Position numbers and translations under genes: made by a program. A DNA stretch of 64,000 nt from Porphyrobacter sp. (GTDB lineage: Bacteria; Pseudomonadota; Alphaproteobacteria; Sphingomonadales; Sphingomonadaceae): contig JAPZUC010000015.1 in assembly GCA_027533455.1 (NCBI GenBank), positions 1 to 64,000 on the forward strand, given 5' to 3'. The notes beneath the pieces are model-generated. The model had not been told where the DNA came from, did no database searches, and was given only the letters and a program-made list of their open reading frames with translations. Below are positions 6,823 through 14,714 of this stretch, piece after piece (position 1 is the stretch's first letter; every line of letters begins with the position of its first letter).

Positions 6823-7476
6823 ATGGCTCGATACGTTGCCTACTTCAGGGTCTCGACGGAGAAGCAGGGCAAGTCAGGTCTGGGTCTGGCTGCCCAGCAT
6901 TCCCTGATTGAGCGATTCCTATCGGAAGGGGATGAGGTGATCGCCGAGTACGTCGAGGTCCAATCGGGCAAGAACGATGAGCGGGTGCAGCTATGGAAGG
7001 CGATCAATCACGCTAAGCGGAATGATGCCAAGCTGCTGATTGCGAAGCTCGACCGGTTCTCCCGCAAGGTTAGTTTCATCGCATCAATCATGGAACAGGG
7101 GATCGGGCTGGTCGTGGCAGAGATGCCAAATGCGACCGATTTCCAACTGCATATCTTTGCAGCCCTCGCCCAGGAGGAACGCCGACTGATTTCCGAACGG
7201 ACGCGCCATGCCCTCGCCGAAGCGAAGAAACGAGGTGTTGAGCTGGGTAGGAACGGTAAGGTGCTGGCTAACCTGAATCGCCAAGCTGCTGACGAAAGAG
7301 CTGAGGTACTTCGACCTATCGTCGTGCCGATGCTTGAAAAGAGGCTATCGCTCAGTGAGATTGCCCGTCAGCTGAATGATCAGAATATTAGAACTGCACG
7401 GGGAAGCAGGTTCCACCCGCAGCAGGTTGCAAACATTGTGCGCCGAATGGGTAAGATAAACGTCTGCTCGTTATGA
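6823..7476 (+). CDS. Small serine recombinase (resolvase/invertase family)
   Basis: A 217-residue recombinase. The catalytic domain opens MARYVAYFRVSTEKQ with S11 as the nucleophile, followed by the conserved LIAKLDRFSRK and the E-helix region RRLISERTRHALAEAKKRG, and a C-terminal helix-turn-helix (LSEIARQLNDQ, then RFHPQQVANIVRRM) that reads DNA. These enzymes cut both strands at a short dyad and rejoin them, resolving dimers or inverting segments. The start is placed at the ATG at 6823 where family similarity begins; another in-frame ATG at 6814 adds three residues. It may resolve replication products of the element or be a leftover of another transposon; no transposase is beside it. Confidence 0.85.
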   Translation: MARYVAYFRVSTEKQGKSGLGLAAQHSLIERFLSEGDEVIAEYVEVQSGKNDERVQLWKAINHAKRNDAKLLIAKLDRFSRKVSFIASIMEQGIGLVVAEMPNATDFQLHIFAALAQEERRLISERTRHALAEAKKRGVELGRNGKVLANLNRQAADERAEVLRPIVVPMLEKRLSLSEIARQLNDQNIRTARGSRFHPQQVANIVRRMGKINVCSL

Positions 7477-7490
7477 GTTTGTAACGCGCC

Positions 7491-7922
7491 TCATGGGCAC
7501 CGATGCCCACGCCAATACCGATCCCAACGCAGCGCCCAACCGCCGGCTACCATGGCGCAATTTATATCACCGCTTCTCGGTGACACACACCAAGCCGCTG
7601 TCCGGCTCCCTCCACCAGAACCATTTGATCGGCAACGCATGGTTGGCCCGCGCACCAGTATGTGGCCATGCCGACTGACACCTGTGCGGTCGCCAAGCAG
7701 GCGTACTAGCGCATCACGCGCCTCGGGCCCGCTGCTTATGGAGCATGGGTGCCCGGGCCTACATGACCCATCGATTTCTCGAGCTGCAATGCCCGAAAGG
7801 CGGATGCGCGGACCCTCGGCACACCATATTGGGCCATCACCATCCCAAATGTGAGTCGGCGTGCAATTGAATGTCTCCCCGTTGGGAACGACAGTGACGG
7901 CTGAGAGAATAAGCAAAAGCAT
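7491..7922 (-). CDS. Secreted thermonuclease-like (SNase-fold) protein
   Basis: A 143-residue protein with a short hydrophobic start (MLLLILSAVTVVPNG) that may be a signal peptide, then FNCTPTHIWDGDGPIWC, IRLSGIAAREIDGSC and EARDALVRLLG. D-G-D-(G/T) followed by R-L-x-G-I-x-A is the pattern of staphylococcal-nuclease-like proteins common in sphingomonads. The catalytic Arg/Glu set is not clearly complete: the IRLSGIAAREID segment has R and E but I cannot place the second Arg with confidence. It converges with the serine recombinase gene, 14 bases apart. The ribosome site is poor. Confidence 0.6.
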   Translation of the reverse strand: MLLLILSAVTVVPNGETFNCTPTHIWDGDGPIWCAEGPRIRLSGIAAREIDGSCRPGHPCSISSGPEARDALVRLLGDRTGVSRHGHILVRGPTMRCRSNGSGGGSRTAAWCVSPRSGDINCAMVAGGWALRWDRYWRGHRCP

Positions 7923-8107
7923 GGTGTTAGCTTAGCTGTGAATCTGAGCACGGCAATATCCAGGATGCCACGGCAATTCCGTTTGGCCTAGTTTCCGTCC
8001 CAGTGTCTGATGATAAACTCTGGCGATGCTGCACGGAGCGACGGCTGGAAAATGGCACGCCCTCGCTGCCGATCTTGCATAAGTCGCTCCGCTGTCGCAA
8101 TGTTTTG

Positions 8108-8617
8108 ATGGTTGGTATCTTAATTCTGGGGGCTTCCTTGGTCGACAATTCGAGCGCTCTTGCAAACGTCACGAGAACGACATCGCTGAAAAATTTGCGA
8201 ACGATCATTGCCAACGCAAAGGCGAGCATCGCCGCGCGAAGAGATGTTGAAACTTCCAGGCAGGTCTTGGATGCTGCCGCGAGCCGCTTATGGGACCTTT
8301 CTGCCGCGAAGCATGACGGAGGTGCAGCAGTCGATCGTGCTCTCTGGGAAGCCTTGTACGCTTACGAATACCTGATGTCCGATGAGGCTGGTCGTTCGTA
8401 CCGGGCAACATACTTGCGTAGAAAGATTGCGCAGACGGATATTGTCACTGCCGTTTCCGGCAGCGTGCTGAAGGGTGGCAAGACTACCGGTTTGCAGGCA
8501 TTGCGCGATATGGGCAGGCTCGATGCATCGTTTGAGGCGGTCGTATTGAGATTCCGCTCAACGTTTCCGGCTGACGTTGTCGAAGCCGCTCAGAAAACTT
8601 TGTCAGAGTTTGGCTAG
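8108..8617 (+). CDS. Unknown exported protein, 169 residues
   Basis: From the ATG at 8108 the protein begins MVGILILGASLVDNSSALA, which fits a signal peptide cut after ALA, followed by a mainly helical soluble region (NLRTIIANAKASIAARRDVE, then ALWEALYAYEYLM). An ORF in the same frame reaches back to 8003 but the extra 35 residues are not protein-like and would bury the signal peptide. No family is recognised. It is followed after 26 bases by a small membrane-anchored protein and the two may form one transcript. The 185 bases before it from 7923 hold no other visible gene. Confidence 0.5.
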   Translation: MVGILILGASLVDNSSALANVTRTTSLKNLRTIIANAKASIAARRDVETSRQVLDAAASRLWDLSAAKHDGGAAVDRALWEALYAYEYLMSDEAGRSYRATYLRRKIAQTDIVTAVSGSVLKGGKTTGLQALRDMGRLDASFEAVVLRFRSTFPADVVEAAQKTLSEFG

Positions 8618-8643
8618 GCTTACCGCCTGCTTTGGGCTGTGTC

Positions 8644-8997
8644 ATGACTGCGGATTCCAGTGACGCTATCGATGCCCATGTATCGGACATGTTGGCTGAG
8701 GCTACGCAGCTTCACCAGGCTGCCATAGCAGAGCTGCACTCTCCGCATTCCAACCCGTTGCCGCGGTTACATAAGGCATTGGGTTTGCTTGATAGCGCCA
8801 GCATATTGGCTCAGGATTCTGCATCGTACATCGACAGCCCTGCCATGCTCGACGCTATCAAGTTACTACACCAGCAGCATGGTCAAATCCAAGCCATGAT
8901 AATTCAACTGGAATCTCAAAGCTCACGAAGTTCATCTGCTCACTGGTACATCGTCGGCGCAATCTTGGCTGTGATTGCCTTGGCAATTATTCTTTGA
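8644..8997 (+). CDS. Unknown tail-anchored membrane protein, 117 residues
   Basis: A helical, His- and Gln-rich cytoplasmic region (DAHVSDMLAEATQLHQAAIA and similar) followed by a single C-terminal membrane segment WYIVGAILAVIALAIIL at the very end, as in tail-anchored proteins. The ATG at 8644 is the first ATG in frame; a TTG lies 12 bases upstream. No family is recognised. It overlaps the convergent gene at 8987 by 11 bases. Confidence 0.5.
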   Translation: MTADSSDAIDAHVSDMLAEATQLHQAAIAELHSPHSNPLPRLHKALGLLDSASILAQDSASYIDSPAMLDAIKLLHQQHGQIQAMIIQLESQSSRSSSAHWYIVGAILAVIALAIIL

Positions 8998-9343
8998 ATT
9001 TGGCTCTGATCTCAGCCGAAGCTTTGGCAAGCTGATCGTCAATGTCCCCCTGAAGGACCATGGCTCTTACGGTGCACAGGCCTGCCTCAACGCTATCGAG
9101 GTCGGAGCATTGGATCGAGAACATTCCCTTTTTCAGCTCGAGAGGCTGGCGCCCGTATTTGATTGGAAGCAAATAGGTGCCGGCTTCATCCATCCAGACC
9201 CAGGCACCTCGGGGCTGTCCACCCTCGATCATTTGGCGGACATAGCCGATTTGCTGATCGATCCTGCGAACCAGTTTCTGGCGACGCTGCACGTCAGCAG
9301 ATGCCTTGTTGGGGCGGGCGGTGGCTGCGAATTTGAGTTCCAT
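8987..9343 (-). CDS. Conserved hypothetical protein, 118 residues (DUF6641-like)
   Basis: Starts MELKFAATARPNKASADVQR and continues with RRQKLVRRIDQQI, a loop, WVWMDEAGTYLLPIKYG, then a region ending in SAEIRAKFKE. The arrangement of a basic QRRxKLxxRIxxQI helix, a short beta segment and a C-terminal ISAEIRxxF-like helix resembles DUF6641 proteins of proteobacterial mobile elements, recalled rather than searched. The ATG at 9343 is chosen because AAGGAG lies 9 bases before it; the ORF is open to 9445 without further support. Confidence 0.55.
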   Translation of the reverse strand: MELKFAATARPNKASADVQRRQKLVRRIDQQIGYVRQMIEGGQPRGAWVWMDEAGTYLLPIKYGRQPLELKKGMFSIQCSDLDSVEAGLCTVRAMVLQGDIDDQLAKASAEIRAKFKE

Positions 9344-9441
9344 TGCGGCATCTCCTTTTGATTGATGCCGCCGGGTCCCCTCATTCGAAATTAAGGTCCA
9401 CGGCTGTTGCTGTGTCGCGCGAGCTGGAGCGCCAGATGATG

Positions 9442-9861
9442 TCAAAATTTCGTTACATTAGTTCCGCCATCTTCCACTTCGTAATACACCTTCTCAATCC
9501 GGAACCCATGACAATTTTCTAAATATTGTTGGAAATCATCATATTCATCCTCTGCTTCCTCAAACATATCTTGAAATTGTTCAAGTTCGTCACTGTCCTC
9601 AAATTCCCAAGATTCTTCGATTAAATCATCGGTCGATAAAAGCTCTACATCCGAGAAACCCTCTGAGCAAAAATAGTCATCTCCTATGAATCCTTCGAGC
9701 AAATCGATATCTTCTTCATTTTGAATTAAAATTTTCAGAGAACCCATTCTCCATGTGTTGTTTAGATAAGCAGAGAGACCATCTTGATATGAGAAGCATA
9801 TAACTTCCTTGAATTGCTTTTTAAATTTGTTCTCGACTGAGAATTTATCTCCAATCTCCAT
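9442..9861 (-). CDS. Highly acidic unknown protein, 139 residues
   Basis: The protein is rich in Asp and Glu, especially in its middle third (DDLIEESWEFEDSDELEQFQ and DMFEEAEDEYDDFQQYLE), with few basic residues outside the first 20. No domain is recognised. The gene is the most AT-rich coding stretch in the window, a sign of recent foreign origin. GAGGGA precedes the ATG at 9861 by a suitable distance. It lies 11 bases after the integrase gene on the same strand, so the two may share a transcript. Small acidic proteins of mobile elements sometimes mimic DNA to block host enzymes, but this is only an idea here. Confidence 0.55.
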   Translation of the reverse strand: MEIGDKFSVENKFKKQFKEVICFSYQDGLSAYLNNTWRMGSLKILIQNEEDIDLLEGFIGDDYFCSEGFSDVELLSTDDLIEESWEFEDSDELEQFQDMFEEAEDEYDDFQQYLENCHGFRIEKVYYEVEDGGTNVTKF

Positions 9862-9872
9862 TGCTTTTCCCT

Positions 9873-11102
9873 CTATATTGATTCGCTAAGCCAGCTCAGA
9901 GACGAGCTGGCTCCGGTTGTTTTCTTCGCCACTCGCTTGGTTAATTCATCCGCCGCTGCGACGTTCGACGTGTGCCCGTAGTATTGCTCCAACATGGCGA
10001 CGGACGTCCCCATGTTTTTGGCAAGAGTGAATTGGTGTACGCCATTCTGAAGCCGAAACGTCGCGTATGTGTGCCGGAGCGAATACAAGGTGCGCACCTG
10101 TCCATGTGTATCCCGTTCGACGTTTGCCGATTTCAGCAGAGATGCGAACGACTTCTTTAGCGATCCGATTTCTGATCCGTCCTTGTGACAGAATACCAAG
10201 CTGTCAGGGTCGAGTTTCGGGTTCGGATTTTCTTCGGTCGTCAATTCTTCGATCCGCAGATCATGGATGCGTTTAAGGTAGATCTTGATGTCTGCCGACG
10301 CTGAGACAACCTCGCGTTTTCCCGTTTTCCCAGAGACTGTCAGAACGATGTTTAGCGGTGCGTCTGGTCCGCCACCGACCTCACGAATGTCTCGCCATTT
10401 CAATATGCGCGCTTCCCCAACGCGGATACCTGTATTTGCGAGTATGAGGACGTAATCCCGCAGCATCATCCGATGTCGGCGCGTCGCCTTGTTGTCGACT
10501 TTGACAAACTCGCGCAGGTGACGCGTGAGGCGATGCCAATCTCTCGGGTCGAAGTGCGGCCGACGCGCTGCTTCCCCATTCGTCTTGGGGAAATTCGGCA
10601 TACGGTCGAGGTATCCCTCATCGACCGACCACTGGAAGAAGTGTTTCAGATCGGAATATATTCGCTTGATTGTGTTGGGAGAGAGCCTTTGATCACGCGA
10701 GTTCTCAATTAGCTTGTCGACAAGCTTGGATATCATAGCCGGAGAGAGGTCCTCGAACATCTTCTTCGACCAATGCGGTTTGACCCGCTCCATCAGCAAA
10801 ATCTTGTAGCGGATGGAAAGTCGTTCGATGTCAGGTGCGATCCGACGGACATACGAGTCGATGGCAGGCCCCATCCGCTTCCCGACGACAGTTTCCCCAG
10901 TCAGTGATTTGACGAGCAGCTGATTGTAGAGATCGTCAGCGAACTTGAAGGCTTGGTGTTCATCGCCGGTGCCAGTGCTGCGAGTGACGTACCCTTTGGT
11001 GTTGGGAACCTTGATCCGGCACAGCCATGTCGGCTTTTTGAAATCCGAGCGTTGGTAGAGGTGGATTGCACCCTCACGGAACGTCTTAGACGCCGTGATC
11101 AT
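9873..11102 (-). CDS. int: Tyrosine recombinase / integrase at tRNA-Gly
   Basis: A phage-type tyrosine integrase of about 409 residues. An N-terminal arm-binding region (YQRSDFKKPTWLCRIKVP) is followed by a core-binding helical domain and the catalytic domain: Arg I in NTGIRVGEARILKW, box II YSLRHTYATFRL (Tyr in place of the usual His before L-R), and the nucleophile in MLEQYYGHTS. The gene reads away from tRNA-Gly, whose 3' end is 327 bases upstream of the chosen start, the usual position for integrases that use a tRNA 3' end as attachment site. The start is uncertain: the ORF is open to a GTG at 11177, inside a direct repeat and without ribosome site; the ATG at 11102 begins the protein-like sequence. 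Confidence 0.85.
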   Translation of the reverse strand: MITASKTFREGAIHLYQRSDFKKPTWLCRIKVPNTKGYVTRSTGTGDEHQAFKFADDLYNQLLVKSLTGETVVGKRMGPAIDSYVRRIAPDIERLSIRYKILLMERVKPHWSKKMFEDLSPAMISKLVDKLIENSRDQRLSPNTIKRIYSDLKHFFQWSVDEGYLDRMPNFPKTNGEAARRPHFDPRDWHRLTRHLREFVKVDNKATRRHRMMLRDYVLILANTGIRVGEARILKWRDIREVGGGPDAPLNIVLTVSGKTGKREVVSASADIKIYLKRIHDLRIEELTTEENPNPKLDPDSLVFCHKDGSEIGSLKKSFASLLKSANVERDTHGQVRTLYSLRHTYATFRLQNGVHQFTLAKNMGTSVAMLEQYYGHTSNVAAADELTKRVAKKTTGASSSLSWLSESI

Positions 11103-11167
11103 TCCTTTCCCACTAACTGCAGAAGATGCCTGCACTGACCCCCCCGGAATGGAACTCTTATATTCGG

Positions 11168-11367
11168 ATCCGAACACGTTTCGAACATGCTATTTTTTTA
11201 TCGCTCGGGGAACGGGTGAAATCAAATCATCCGGTGTGCCAAAACAGAGCCAAACAGGTTGGGCACGCGCCTGATTGCGGCGCATTGTTTCAGGCAGCGC
11301 GATAAGGCGGCTGTCGACTCTCGGAAATCCGAACACATTTCCGGAAATCCGAACACGATCCGAACAC
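11168..11367. repeat. Four copies of ATCCGAACAC between integrase and tRNA
   Basis: The 10-mer ATCCGAACAC occurs at 11168-11177, 11327-11336, 11347-11356 and 11358-11367; the second and third copies share the longer GGAAATCCGAACAC. The spacing between the last three starts is 20 and 11 bases, near whole turns of the helix. Position next to the attachment site suggests arm-type integrase or excisionase binding sites. The stretch 11103-11429 holds no gene. Confidence 0.55.
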
Positions 11368-11429
11368 GCCATAAACGAGAAAATCCGCCCAAAGGCGAGT
11401 TTCTATCTGTTTGTTTTTCTTTGAGAAAA

Positions 11430-11504
11430 TGGAGCGGGCGAAGGGATTCGAACCCTCGACCCCAACCTTGGCAAGGTTGTGCTCTACCCCTGAGCTACGC
11501 CCGC
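11430..11504 (-). tRNA. tRNA-Gly (anticodon GCC)
   Basis: The minus strand folds as a complete tRNA: acceptor stem GCGGGCG/CGCCCGC, D arm TAGCTCAGGGGTAGAGCA, anticodon arm with loop CTTGCCAA (anticodon GCC), T arm with GGTTCGAATCC, then discriminator T and encoded CCA ending at 11430. The integrated element abuts the 3' end, which is therefore the presumed attachment core; the tRNA itself is intact. Confidence 0.95.
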
Positions 11505-11729
11505 TCACTGGCGCTGACAGAAAGCCGCTGTTGCGCGGTTCCTGCCGGAGAGGCGGCGCGAGTAGCAGCGACCCAAGTCCGCTGCAAGCGCAAAATTTGG
11601 TGCGATTGGGGGTTGATCGCGTGCGGACAAGCGGCCAGCACGAACACGCGCTTCACAAGCCCGCATATGCATCCCACATGGGAACCGGACGGGCGCAAAA
11701 TTCGCGCCCAAACAGCAGGAGCAGATATC

Positions 11730-12674
11730 TTGGCCAGCATGGGACTGAGCATCGACGAACAGAAGGCGGTGGAACGTTTCCGCAAGGAGGTGGTGGACCC
11801 CTCGCAGACGAAGCTCGTCATTCTCGACTTCTGGGCGGAATGGTGCGGGCCGTGCAAGGCGCTCACCCCTGTGCTGGAAAAGGTCTCGGCGGAATATGCC
11901 GAAAAAGGCGTGGTGCTCGCGAAGATCAATGTCGACGAGGAACAGTTCATCGCCGCGCAGTTTCAGGTGCGTTCGATCCCGACGGTCTATGCGATGTTCC
12001 AGGGCCAGCCGGTCGCCGATCTGACCAGTGCCCGCAGCGAATCCCAGCTGAAGGCGGCACTTGACCAGCTTTTGACGCAGCTGCCGGTGCAGAGCGGGGC
12101 GGCGGATGGCGCTCCAGGCGCTCCGCAAGGCCCTTCGCCCGAGGAGATCGCCCAGTTCGTGAAGGTGGGTGAAGAAGCGCTCGCGGCCGGTGATCCGCAG
12201 GGTGCGGCCAGCATCTTTGCCCAGATCACAGAGTTCGCGGAAGATAACGCTCCCGCCCATGCCGGTCTCGTGCGCGCGCTGGTGCTGCTGGGCGAGGTCG
12301 AGCAGGCCAAGCAGGTGATGGAAGTGATCGATTCTGATCCGCGCCTCGCCACCGATCCCGCCATCGCCCCTGCCCGCAGCGCGCTGGAACTCGCAGGCAC
12401 CCGGGTCGATGATGGCGAGCTGGCAGGCCTTCGCACTGCTGCGGAGGCTGATCCGGCCAACATGGACGCGCAGCTCGCCTATGCAGAGGCCGCCTTTGCC
12501 GCCGGGCAGCGCGATGCCGCCGCCGATACGCTGCTGGCCATGATCGCGGCCGACCGCGAATGGAATGAGGGCGCCGCGCGCGCCAAGCTGCTCAAGATTT
12601 TCGAGGCCACGGGGCTGGAAGACGAATGGGTGGTCGGCGTCCGCCGCCGCCTATCGCGCGTATTGTTCGGATGA
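11730..12674 (+). CDS. cnoX: CnoX-like thioredoxin-TPR co-chaperone
   Basis: A 314-residue protein with an N-terminal thioredoxin domain (active site WAEWCGPCKAL, and the cis-Pro region RSIPT) and a C-terminal half of helical tetratricopeptide-like repeats. This is the layout of CnoX/YbbN, which holds and protects unfolded proteins and passes them to GroEL or DnaK. Unlike E. coli CnoX it keeps both cysteines, as in alphaproteobacteria. I start at TTG 11730 because AGGAG lies 8 bases upstream; the in-frame ATG at 11739 is too far from it. The ORF runs on to 11259 through the antisense of tRNA-Gly, which is chance. It overlaps the next gene by ATGA. Confidence 0.85.
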   Translation: MASMGLSIDEQKAVERFRKEVVDPSQTKLVILDFWAEWCGPCKALTPVLEKVSAEYAEKGVVLAKINVDEEQFIAAQFQVRSIPTVYAMFQGQPVADLTSARSESQLKAALDQLLTQLPVQSGAADGAPGAPQGPSPEEIAQFVKVGEEALAAGDPQGAASIFAQITEFAEDNAPAHAGLVRALVLLGEVEQAKQVMEVIDSDPRLATDPAIAPARSALELAGTRVDDGELAGLRTAAEADPANMDAQLAYAEAAFAAGQRDAAADTLLAMIAADREWNEGAARAKLLKIFEATGLEDEWVVGVRRRLSRVLFG

Positions 12675-13282
12675 CGAAACGCCTTCCCATCTTCCCCCTG
12701 ACGGGCGCGGTGCTGTTTCCCGGTATGCAGCTGCCGCTCCACATCTTCGAGCCGCGTTACCGCGCGATGGTCGGCGATGCGCTGATCCGCGATCGGTTGA
12801 TAGCCATGATCCAGCCGCAACGCGCCACTGAAGGCGCGCCGCTCTATCAGGTCGGCTGCGTCGGGCGGATCGGCGAAATTCAGGCGATGGACGACGGGCG
12901 CTACAACCTCATCCTCGAAGGGACGACGCGTTTCCGCATGGTGCGCGAGCTCGATGTCACCACCGCCTATCGTCAGGTCGAGGCGGAGTTCTTCGACGAG
13001 GACGAGGACGAGACCCTCTCCCACGCCCAGCGCGGCGGGTTCGAGCGCGAGGCGCGGGCCTTTGCGGATTCGCAGGGCTACTCGGTGGATTGGGACTCGG
13101 TCGAACGGCTCGACGACCGATCGCTGATCAATGGTGTGTCGCAGATCGCGCCCTTCGATCCCGCGAGCAAGCAGGCGCTGCTGGAGGCGCATACCCTCAA
13201 CGACCGCTGCGAGCTGCTGGTGCAGCTGATGCAGTTCTACGGCCGCCATGACGGCGGCGAGGAAATCGTCACGCTGCAATAG
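12671..13282 (+). CDS. LON peptidase substrate-binding (LonN) domain protein
   Basis: A 203-residue stand-alone LonN domain, starting MTKRLPIFPLTGAVLFPGMQ with the family's LPIFPLxxxxLFPG and HIFEPRYRAM motifs, and no ATPase or peptidase domain. The function of stand-alone LonN proteins is not settled; binding of substrate proteins is presumed. The ATG overlaps the stop of the co-chaperone gene (ATGA), so both are translated together, which suggests a shared role in protein quality control. Confidence 0.9.
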   Translation: MTKRLPIFPLTGAVLFPGMQLPLHIFEPRYRAMVGDALIRDRLIAMIQPQRATEGAPLYQVGCVGRIGEIQAMDDGRYNLILEGTTRFRMVRELDVTTAYRQVEAEFFDEDEDETLSHAQRGGFEREARAFADSQGYSVDWDSVERLDDRSLINGVSQIAPFDPASKQALLEAHTLNDRCELLVQLMQFYGRHDGGEEIVTLQ

Positions 13283-13295
13283 GCAGGACGATCGT

Positions 13296-14534
13296 TTAGC
13301 CCGCGTGGGCGGCGATCCATTCCTCCACCACCGGCGCGACCTTGGTGCGCCAGCGGCTGCCGTTGAAGATGCCGTAATGCCCGGCGCCCTCGGCCATGTA
13401 GTAGCGCTTCTTATCGTCCGGCAGGTTCGGGGTCAGCTTGAGCGCCGCGCGGGTCTGGCCCAGCCCTGAAATATCATCGCGCTCGCCCTCGATCGCCAGC
13501 AGGGCGGTGTCGGTGATCTGCGTGATGTCCACCAGTTCGCCCATGTGGCGGAACTCGCCCTTGGGGATCGAGTGCTTCTGGAAGACCTCTTCCACCGTCT
13601 GAAGATAGAACTCGGCGGTCATGTCGCATACGGCGCGGTATTCGTCGTAGAAGGTCTTGGTCGCCTGCGCGGATGCATCGTCGCCCACGGTCAGGTGTTT
13701 GAACATCTCGTAATGGCTCATCATGTGGCTCGACAGGTTCATGCTCATGAACGCCGAGAGCTGCATGAAGCCCGGATAGACCCTGCGGCCCGCGCCCGGG
13801 TATTTCATCGGCACGGTGGCGATCACGCTCTGGCGGAACCATTCGATCGGCCGCTGCATCGCCATGTTGTTGACGACCGTGGGGCATTCGCGCGTGTCGA
13901 TCGGGCCGCCCATCATGGTGAGGGTGGCAGGGGTCGCGGGCAATTTGTGCAGGTTCATCAGCGCGGTCGCGGCAAATGCGGGCACGCTCGGCTGGCACAC
14001 CGCCATCATGTGGATGCGCTGGCCGCCTGCCTCGCCGTGGACGTGTTCGGCAAACTCGATCAGGTATTCGATGTATTCATCAAGGTCGAAGCGGCCGGCA
14101 TCGGCCGGCACCATCTTGGCATCGGCCCAGTCGGTGATGAACACATCGACGCTTTCCAGCATCCGCTCCACCGTGCCGCGCAAAAGCGTGGCGTAATGGC
14201 CGCTCATCGGCGCGGCGATCAGCAGGCGCGGGCGGTCAGTGGGAGTGCCTGTGACAGTGAAGTGGAGCAGGTCGCCGAAGGGACGCTTCAAGGCGACACG
14301 CTCGGTCACGGCGTGGGGCTTGCCGCCAATTTCCACGCTCTCGATGCCGAATTCGGGCTTGCCATAATGCGCGGTGGCGTGGGCGAACACGTCAAGCGCG
14401 CTCGCGGCCATGGGGCCAATTCCGAAAGCGCTCAGCGGATTGGCGGGGTTGGACAGCATTCCTGCACTGATCGAAGCCAGCGCGCTGGCACTGTTCATCC
14501 AGCTGCGCTGGAGCTCATAGGCATGATAAAGCAT
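13296..14534 (-). CDS. phaZ: Intracellular polyhydroxyalkanoate (PHB) depolymerase
   Basis: A 412-residue alpha/beta hydrolase that releases hydroxybutyrate units from storage granules. The lipase-box-like VCQPSVP holds the Cys nucleophile typical of intracellular PhaZ enzymes; catalytic Asp and His candidates lie in AIEGERDDISG and GAGHYGIFNG. The N-terminus MLYHAYELQRSWMNSAS matches the family's usual start and there is no signal peptide. It converges with the LonN gene 13 bases away and is divergent from the ABC exporter, with a strong palindrome (14612-14628) between them. Confidence 0.93.
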   Translation of the reverse strand: MLYHAYELQRSWMNSASALASISAGMLSNPANPLSAFGIGPMAASALDVFAHATAHYGKPEFGIESVEIGGKPHAVTERVALKRPFGDLLHFTVTGTPTDRPRLLIAAPMSGHYATLLRGTVERMLESVDVFITDWADAKMVPADAGRFDLDEYIEYLIEFAEHVHGEAGGQRIHMMAVCQPSVPAFAATALMNLHKLPATPATLTMMGGPIDTRECPTVVNNMAMQRPIEWFRQSVIATVPMKYPGAGRRVYPGFMQLSAFMSMNLSSHMMSHYEMFKHLTVGDDASAQATKTFYDEYRAVCDMTAEFYLQTVEEVFQKHSIPKGEFRHMGELVDITQITDTALLAIEGERDDISGLGQTRAALKLTPNLPDDKKRYYMAEGAGHYGIFNGSRWRTKVAPVVEEWIAAHAG

Positions 14535-14611
14535 CGGTTTCCTTCATGCGACGAACGGTCTGGTGCCTTATCCCCTGGCACCTTGCCTTAACAGATGCGC
14601 CTTCGCTGCTC

Positions 14612-14628
14612 ATTGTGCAATGCACAAT
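14612..14628. promoter_or_regulatory. Palindrome ATTGTGCA-A-TGCACAAT upstream of phaZ
   Basis: An 8-bp perfect dyad around one central base, in the 180-base gap between the phaZ start (78 bases away) and the ABC exporter start (86 bases away). The TGCA-rich form resembles sites described for PhaR-type regulators of PHB metabolism; this assignment is from memory and inference. Confidence 0.5.
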
Positions 14629-14714
14629 TACCGCAGGGCGTCCTATACCGCCCGGTGGACACTTCGCTTTTTGCACGTGAAATTCGTGTGGCGCAGGTCT
14701 AGAGCGCTGCGATC

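Larger units (their letters stand above)
142..11430. mobile_element. Pipolin-like integrated element carrying PolB, HUH Rep and two recombinases (left end outside window)
   Basis: An AT-richer stretch ends at the 3' end of tRNA-Gly, next to a tyrosine integrase gene, the usual layout of a tRNA-targeted integrative element. Between are a family B DNA polymerase, an HUH replication initiator, a ribbon-helix-helix regulator, a serine recombinase and unknown cargo. Pipolins are defined by a primer-independent PolB together with a tyrosine integrase at a tRNA gene, which is the comparison made here. No second copy of the tRNA 3' end was seen between 1 and 11430, so the left attachment site should lie beyond position 1, and the IS3 end at 1-141 is probably an insertion inside the element. 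No conjugation, capsid or cas1 gene is visible. The left boundary given is only the edge of the IS. Confidence 0.65.

Noticed and set aside
142..11430. Casposon or polinton identity for the polymerase element
   Set aside because: No cas1, rve integrase or capsid gene is present; integration next to a tRNA with a tyrosine recombinase points to pipolin-like instead.
11259..11729. N-terminal extension of the thioredoxin-TPR gene
   Set aside because: The open frame runs antisense through tRNA-Gly and repeats; the ribosome site supports TTG at 11730.
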